From Chryseobacterium herbae (GTDB taxonomy: Bacteria > Bacteroidota > Bacteroidia > Flavobacteriales > Weeksellaceae), in the NCBI RefSeq assembly GCF_025154075.1, contig NZ_JAOAMU010000005.1:303749-367748 (forward strand): a stretch of 64,000 nucleotides of DNA. The letters run 5' to 3'. Each line of letters begins with the position of its first letter. The stretch's first letter is position 1. Under the pieces are notes generated by a model. That model did no database searches, had not been told where the DNA came from, and saw only the letters and a list, made by a program, of their open reading frames with translations. Positions 59,860 through 64,000 of the stretch are shown piece by piece. Made by a program: the position numbers and the translations under genes.

Positions 59860-60362
59860 TCCAACAAATATAATAATATTTGGATTTTTAGAGAATTTTT
59901 ATCACGTTAAATAAAATAACCCTGAAAATTAGCAAAGACCTCCGTGAGATCTTAGTCATGTTTACAGGAAAGACTCAGCTACTTTTAGTATTTCTTGGGA
60001 CATCTGTTTCAGGAGAATTAAAGGAATATTTTTCAATTTTTTGAATTATTTTTTGAAAAATTTATTTAAAAATAGAAGTATCTGTTTATAAGCATAATTT
60101 TTTATATTTTATTGGTTTTCAGTAATTTATTCTTTTGTATTTCAACCTTATCGCCCCCTTAATCACGTAGGTATTAAGTGAAATAAAATGGGGATTTTAC
60201 ATTTTTTTATTTTTTTCACGTTTGTGTGATATTTTTGTTTAATATTGCTGCAGTCAAAATTTTTAAAATTTCCTCAGGGAAATATTTAATTTGTTATTTA
60301 CAAATTATACGAAAATTTTAAAGGAATATTAGAGGTCTCTCAAAATATTAAAAACTAATAAA
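59860..60362. other. 503-bp AT-rich gap before the sulfur-related cluster
   Basis: No gene. An exact -7 box TATTTTTG (60230-60237) could start the next operon with a leader of about 120 bases. Two copies of TTAAAGGAATATT (60020 and 60319 regions) and an inverted TTCAATTTTTTGAA motif (around 60030) are seen. No strong hairpin or conserved leader is evident. Confidence 0.5.
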
Positions 60363-61259
60363 ATGGCAACCAACCAGAATGGAAATTCGTCTTTAATAAC
60401 TGCTTTAGCTTCTATATTGGGCTGGGGAATGGTAGGCGTGTTTATAAGACTTTCTTCCCTGAAGTCTCCATTGCTTATTATTTCCCTAAGATTTATTATC
60501 ACTTGTTTGGCTTTGTTTCTGGTTTTATTCTTTCAAAGAAAAACCAAACAGGTTTTCAAGGATTTATTTTCGAATAAAATAATTGTTATTCTGAGCTTGG
60601 TTTTATTTCTGACTTATTTCTTTGGAACAATGGCTTTTATGCTTGCTCCTATTGGAGAAGTAACACTATTAATAAGCATCTCTCCTTTTTTTGTGATTTT
60701 ATTCAGGATATTGAAGGGTAATTCTATTTCAAAAAATGAATATATAGGAACCATAGTGGCCGTTTTGGGAGTGGCTGTTATCATGTATCCACATTTTGGC
60801 GCTCCGTTAAATGTTTCTTCGTCGTCAGTATTGGGGCATATATTCGCCATAACAGGGGCGTTATTATTTGCTGTTTTTGTGATGATTTCCAACAGACAAA
60901 ATCTTTTAAACAAACAAATAAATACTTTAAGTGTAACCCTCGGAACCTGTTTTTTTGGAGGTTTGGTATTTCTTTACATTCTGGTATTTGACAAGGTAGG
61001 GATTCATTTGGAAGGCTTGAGTAGTTCTAACATACTAAGCATCATTGCTCTGGGGATCTTCTCAACAGCAATTCCCACTTTTGGATTTGCGTATGCCTCT
61101 AAAAAATTACCGCCTTTATTATTATCAAACCTTCTGTTGCTGGAGCCCGTTTTTGCTATTGTTTTTGCTTATTTATTCCTGTCTGAGGCGCCCAGTATGT
61201 ATATATATCCAGGTATTCTATTAATTTTTATAGGTCTTTCAAAAGTATCAAAAAAGTGA
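60363..61259 (+). CDS. EamA-family transporter
   Basis: Encodes 298 residues with ten membrane helices (SLITALASILGWGMVGVFIRLSSL at the start; two EamA repeats). EamA in Escherichia coli exports O-acetylserine and cysteine metabolites, so a cysteine-related substrate would fit the following sulfur genes. That is contextual inference. It is 22 bases from the TusA-like gene. The region is visibly more AT-rich than neighbouring genes. Confidence 0.85.
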   Translation: MATNQNGNSSLITALASILGWGMVGVFIRLSSLKSPLLIISLRFIITCLALFLVLFFQRKTKQVFKDLFSNKIIVILSLVLFLTYFFGTMAFMLAPIGEVTLLISISPFFVILFRILKGNSISKNEYIGTIVAVLGVAVIMYPHFGAPLNVSSSSVLGHIFAITGALLFAVFVMISNRQNLLNKQINTLSVTLGTCFFGGLVFLYILVFDKVGIHLEGLSSSNILSIIALGIFSTAIPTFGFAYASKKLPPLLLSNLLLLEPVFAIVFAYLFLSEAPSMYIYPGILLIFIGLSKVSKK

Positions 61260-61281
61260 TATGCTAAGAAATTAAGAAGTT

Positions 61282-61512
61282 ATGAAAACAGATTTTTCAA
61301 TTTTGGATGTTTCGGGTGAAACATGTCCAATCCCGGTATTAAGATTAAAAAAGATCTTAAAAACAACGTTAGCAGGTGATAAGATCAAGCTTATAGCCAC
61401 TGATCCTAATACGAAGACGGATGTTCAGAGGTTTTGTCAAAATGGTAAAAGTAACCTGCTGGAATACACTGAACTTGCAGGCGTTTACTCTTTTTTAATT
61501 TTAAAGGTATAA
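61282..61512 (+). CDS. TusA-like sulfur carrier protein
   Basis: Encodes 76 residues, a complete TusA domain: LDVSGETCPIPVLRLKKIL with the persulfide-bearing Cys in CPIP (residue 15), then GDKIKLIATDPNTKTDV. TusA proteins receive sulfur from a cysteine desulfurase and pass it to tRNA thiolation, molybdopterin or other acceptors. A desulfurase-like protein is encoded 0.9 kb downstream. Gaps to neighbours are 22 and 12 bases. Confidence 0.9.
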   Translation: MKTDFSILDVSGETCPIPVLRLKKILKTTLAGDKIKLIATDPNTKTDVQRFCQNGKSNLLEYTELAGVYSFLILKV

Positions 61513-61524
61513 TATATAGTTGCT

Positions 61525-62277
61525 ATGAACTCAACCAAAAGTGCTTTTAGTGTTATTGAAAAGGAATTAAGAGATATTAAAGGGAAAAATCAATCAATTA
61601 TTGCAGGGCATTACTGTATTGCAGATGGATTGGAAGATCTTTCTAATGAAGGAGAGTCGGAAGTACATTCTTTCGAACTGGGTCTTGAATCTTTTAAGTA
61701 TTTAAAAAATAAAGGAAATAAAGTTTCATTTAACTTATGGATTAATGATATAGGGGTGGATATTTCTTTTAGAAAAGAGTTTAAGGAACTTTATAAAATC
61801 CCGGAAAACTATTTGATGATTCTGGATCAATATGATGTAAAAAGTTCAGAATTAGATATTTATTTTGAAAGCTCAGTAAGAAATAGAGCGATGCTGGAAT
61901 TTCGAAAAAGATATAAGGTGTCGCCTGAGAAATATACCTTATTTAATAGTAATGAGCAATCACTCGTGAGATGTATTAATAATGATCAATGCGAAATAAG
62001 TGAGTCTAAAACAGCGTATACTATTATGGGTCCGGACGGAAATCCGATCGTAATGAGAGAGGGAGCCAGTGTAAAGTGTAATTTGATTTTAGCCACGCTG
62101 TTGCATTTGGTTTATAATAAACATAAGTCAGAAGATATTATTCATATATCAAATGACATATATGTTGATCGTGTTCGATTGGGAGAATATGTAGCCTCAG
62201 AAGTCTATAACCTGAAAAGCTATTGTCATAGTTTTTTTTGTGATGAAGAAAATTCATACAAGAAAGATTGGTCGTAA
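61525..62277 (+). CDS. Unrecognised protein with several Cys, sulfur cluster
   Basis: Encodes 250 residues that I do not recognise. Visible features: HYCIADGLEDL near residue 30, an acidic ESEVHSFELGLESF, FNLWINDIGVDIS, RCINNDQCEIS (about residue 155), a segment EGASVKCNLILATLLHLVYN, and a C-terminal YCHSFFCDEE. Five or more scattered Cys could accept or hold sulfur. No signal peptide or membrane helix. Its position between the sulfur carrier and the desulfurase suggests it is the substrate-specific member of the pathway. Confidence 0.75.
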   Translation: MNSTKSAFSVIEKELRDIKGKNQSIIAGHYCIADGLEDLSNEGESEVHSFELGLESFKYLKNKGNKVSFNLWINDIGVDISFRKEFKELYKIPENYLMILDQYDVKSSELDIYFESSVRNRAMLEFRKRYKVSPEKYTLFNSNEQSLVRCINNDQCEISESKTAYTIMGPDGNPIVMREGASVKCNLILATLLHLVYNKHKSEDIIHISNDIYVDRVRLGEYVASEVYNLKSYCHSFFCDEENSYKKDWS

Positions 62278-62368
62278 TCCTGTAAAAGAAGTAGGGCAAT
62301 AATAAAAATGTCTGCCATCAAATATTTACATCTAAAAACTTTATTAAATTTTTCACAAAACTTCTTTT

Positions 62369-63796
62369 ATGAATTATAAAGAGCTATTTATAGGAACAGA
62401 TCTGTACATCAACACTTCTGATCAGAAAAAAACTGAACGCATCTATTTAGATTCGGCAGCAAGTAATCTGGCTTTGAGGTCTTCACAGGAAATCTCTCAG
62501 GAATATTTAAACTATTATGCTAACGCACACACGAAAGTACATGCAGCGGCTAAATTTACTACCGAGCTTATTGTGTGGGCAGAAAATACAATCAAAAATT
62601 TCTTAGGAGCAGATGATACATATAGTGTTGTATTCCTTGGAAACGGGGTTACTTTTCCGTTAAATAGACTCGCGCTGGGGTTAAGTAAACTGAGACCTGA
62701 AAAAGACACCGTTATGATATCTTCTATGGAGCATCATTCTAATGATCTTCCTCATCGTGTTAACCATGAAAAAGTAATGTATATTTCAGGGTTTGATGAA
62801 AAAGGGGACTATATAGGCTTTGATTTAGCTGAAATTGAACAGCAGCTCGAAAGCTCAAATGGAAAAGTAAACTATGTGGCCATTACCGGCGCAAGTAATG
62901 TTTCCGGTGAAATCTCTCCTTACCATGAAATTGCCAAACTGGCGCATCAATATGATGCTTACATTATCGTGGATGGGGCACAGCTGGTAGCGCACGCATC
63001 TGTTTCATTAGTCAATAAGGAAGATCCTCTTTCTTCTGTTGATTTTTTTGTTTTTTCGGGACACAAAATATACACTCCGGGATCTCCGGGAGTACTGATT
63101 GGAAAGAAAGAAATCCTAGCTCAGATGGAACCCATATTTTATGGCGGAGGAATGGTAAGCTCGGTTACATTAAAAGATTTTACAGTAGCCGAACATCTAT
63201 CGGATAAAGAACATGCGGGAACATTAAATATTCCGGGAATCATATCTCTTGGCTGCACGATCAATTTTATGCAACATGTAGAAATGGAGAAAGTCTATGC
63301 TAAAGAACAGCATTTGATCAATTATTTATATGCTGAGCTAAGCCAGATTCCGGAAGTAATTCTTTACCCCAATGCTAATATTACAAACAAAGTTGGTGTC
63401 ATCTGTCTGAACTTACAGAACATTCCTCACGAACTGACTTCTTTGATTTTAAATGATTATTTCGGAATTGCTGTTAGAAATGAATGTTTTTGTTCCCATC
63501 CTTTTGTAAAAGATTGTTTAGTAGAGGAATTGTGGGATATTGAAGATGAATCAGCCGTTAATCTTTATAGAGGAATGGTTAGAGTGAGTTTAGGTCTTTA
63601 CACAACGGAAAAAGATTTGGAATTCTTCGTACAATCCATCAAGAAAATCATCGGGAATATTGATTTTTACCGCATGCAGTATGAGCTGATTGATAAAACT
63701 AATTATAAGCATAAAGATTTCGATAATGATCTCAAAGATTACTTTGATATAGAGAAAAAAATAAAAAATTACTATGAAAAATCATATTCTTCATAA
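62369..63796 (+). CDS. Class V aminotransferase, cysteine desulfurase-like
   Basis: Encodes 475 residues, longer than SufS (about 405). PLP features: the Lys in FSGHKIYTPGSPGVL (about residue 237), the DGAQ strand, and SMEHHSNDLPHR. The catalytic-type Cys lies in RNECFCSHPF (about residues 373-376), with two Cys where SufS has one. A 45-residue extension rich in Tyr, Asp and Lys ends the protein. It probably mobilises sulfur from cysteine for the TusA-like protein. The C-terminal extension may dock a partner. Thirteen bases separate its stop from a tRNA-like gene. Confidence 0.85.
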   Translation: MNYKELFIGTDLYINTSDQKKTERIYLDSAASNLALRSSQEISQEYLNYYANAHTKVHAAAKFTTELIVWAENTIKNFLGADDTYSVVFLGNGVTFPLNRLALGLSKLRPEKDTVMISSMEHHSNDLPHRVNHEKVMYISGFDEKGDYIGFDLAEIEQQLESSNGKVNYVAITGASNVSGEISPYHEIAKLAHQYDAYIIVDGAQLVAHASVSLVNKEDPLSSVDFFVFSGHKIYTPGSPGVLIGKKEILAQMEPIFYGGGMVSSVTLKDFTVAEHLSDKEHAGTLNIPGIISLGCTINFMQHVEMEKVYAKEQHLINYLYAELSQIPEVILYPNANITNKVGVICLNLQNIPHELTSLILNDYFGIAVRNECFCSHPFVKDCLVEELWDIEDESAVNLYRGMVRVSLGLYTTEKDLEFFVQSIKKIIGNIDFYRMQYELIDKTNYKHKDFDNDLKDYFDIEKKIKNYYEKSYSS

Positions 63797-63809
63797 ATAA
63801 ATCTTTCAA

Positions 63810-63897
63810 AGAGAGATGGCTGAGTGGCTTAAGGCGTATTGTCTTCGTGACAATATATGCGTTCTTCGCATCAAAGGTTCGAATCCTTTTCTCTCTT
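63810..63897 (+). tRNA. Unusual class II tRNA-like gene, copy 1
   Basis: 88 nt. Acceptor AGAGAGA pairs with TCTCTCT (an A-T pair could extend it to 8 bp), TG linker, a Ser-like D-arm GCTGAGTGGCTTAAGGC, an anticodon stem ATTGT/ACAAT enclosing CTTCGTG, a long variable arm TGCG-TTCTT-CGCA, and the T-arm AAAGG-TTCGAAT-CCTTT. Taken literally the anticodon is TCG, which does not suit a serine body, and base 37 is T. The discriminator is T, not the G expected of tRNA-Ser. No CCA is encoded. Confidence 0.7.
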
Positions 63898-63958
63898 CAT
63901 TTGTTGGATGTTTGCGGTTGTATTTGCCGCAAAACTTCTGATCATTTATTTTACATAA

Positions 63959-64000
63959 AGAGAGATGGCTGAGTGGCTTAAGGCGTATTGTCTTCGTGAC
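63959..64000 (+). tRNA. Unusual class II tRNA-like gene, copy 2 (cut by window end)
   Basis: The 42 visible bases are identical to the first 42 of the copy at 63810. The spacing of 149 bases and a short GCGG/CCGC hairpin in the linker suggest tandem duplication. The array may continue beyond the window. Confidence 0.7.

Noticed and set aside
63810..63897. Calling the gene tRNA-Arg(TCG)
   Set aside because: The long variable arm and serine-type D-arm do not fit tRNA-Arg, and base 37 is T; left as an unusual tRNA-like gene.
60363..64000. Integrated mobile island with the tRNA as attachment site
   Set aside because: No integrase, relaxase or phage gene is visible and the repeated tRNA is more simply a tandem duplication; the right boundary is outside the window.
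1..64000. CRISPR array, insertion sequence or prophage
   Set aside because: No regularly spaced repeat-spacer pattern, transposase, integrase or structural phage gene was seen; the direct repeats found are only in pairs or triplets.

Overview
The window looks like chromosomal DNA of a flavobacterium in the Chryseobacterium/Weeksellaceae group. The evidence is AT-rich sequence, repeated Bacteroidetes-type promoters (a TTTG -33 box and a TAnnTTTG -7 box), GLPGLI and outer-membrane beta-barrel proteins, a type IX secretion C-terminal signal, and typical flavobacterial genes (FeoB-associated Cys-rich protein, DUF3127, DUF5690, GH3 family). This is judged by reading; no database search was run. 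I saw no transposase, integrase, phage structural gene or CRISPR array.

Layout. 1-4177: end of a small helical protein, a secreted unknown, lepA, a small membrane protein and a DUF1579 lipoprotein. 4299-14447: an NrtR-type Nudix regulator followed by fourteen co-directional genes centred on NAD and ADP-ribose chemistry (NADAR, 2OG-Fe(II) oxygenase, coiled-coil protein, vWA protein, PurA paralogue, two DUF4291, a crystallin-J1-like protein, two macrodomains, sirtuin, ADP-ribosylglycohydrolase, KptA, metallophosphatase). The nrtR promoter and the operon promoter carry the same 15-bp imperfect palindrome in the same place, starting on the last base of the -7 box. This supports one autoregulated ADP-ribose-responsive regulon. 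14604-31754: M14 peptidase, a two-gene unknown operon facing a JmjC/cupin protein, beta-barrel/DinB/GLPGLI, feoAB plus a Cys-rich partner, glmM, a Crp/Fnr regulator with a quinone oxidoreductase, and a TPR protein.

32478-38099: DMT transporter, aat, DUF3127, four tRNA genes (Leu-TAG twice, Gly-GCC, Leu-TAA), a MocR-type regulator and a GNAT acetyltransferase. 38324-47897, minus strand: a T9SS-secreted phosphodiesterase, then a probable organophosphonate operon (TonB receptor, DUF5690 MFS transporter, TIGR03364-like FAD oxidoreductase, PhnX-like hydrolase) and an XRE-cupin regulator. The same GTTTAC/GTAAAC palindrome lies upstream of both the phosphodiesterase and the receptor operon. 48051-59859: a two-component system, a UspA-like/DUF1275 pair, a mutL-rhomboid-EEP-EEP-lipoprotein run, an amphipathic-repeat lipoprotein and a GH3 enzyme.

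60363-64000: an AT-rich run with an EamA transporter, a TusA-like sulfur carrier, an unrecognised Cys-containing protein and a divergent cysteine desulfurase. It is followed 13 bases later by tandem, unusual serine-tRNA-like genes. Long intergenic gaps carry a dispersed repeat family (three copies) and several local repeats.

The two best candidates for something undescribed are the NrtR-controlled ADP-ribose operon, with its uncharacterised vWA, coiled-coil, PurA-like and DUF4291 members, and the sulfur-carrier/desulfurase operon ending in tandem odd tRNAs.
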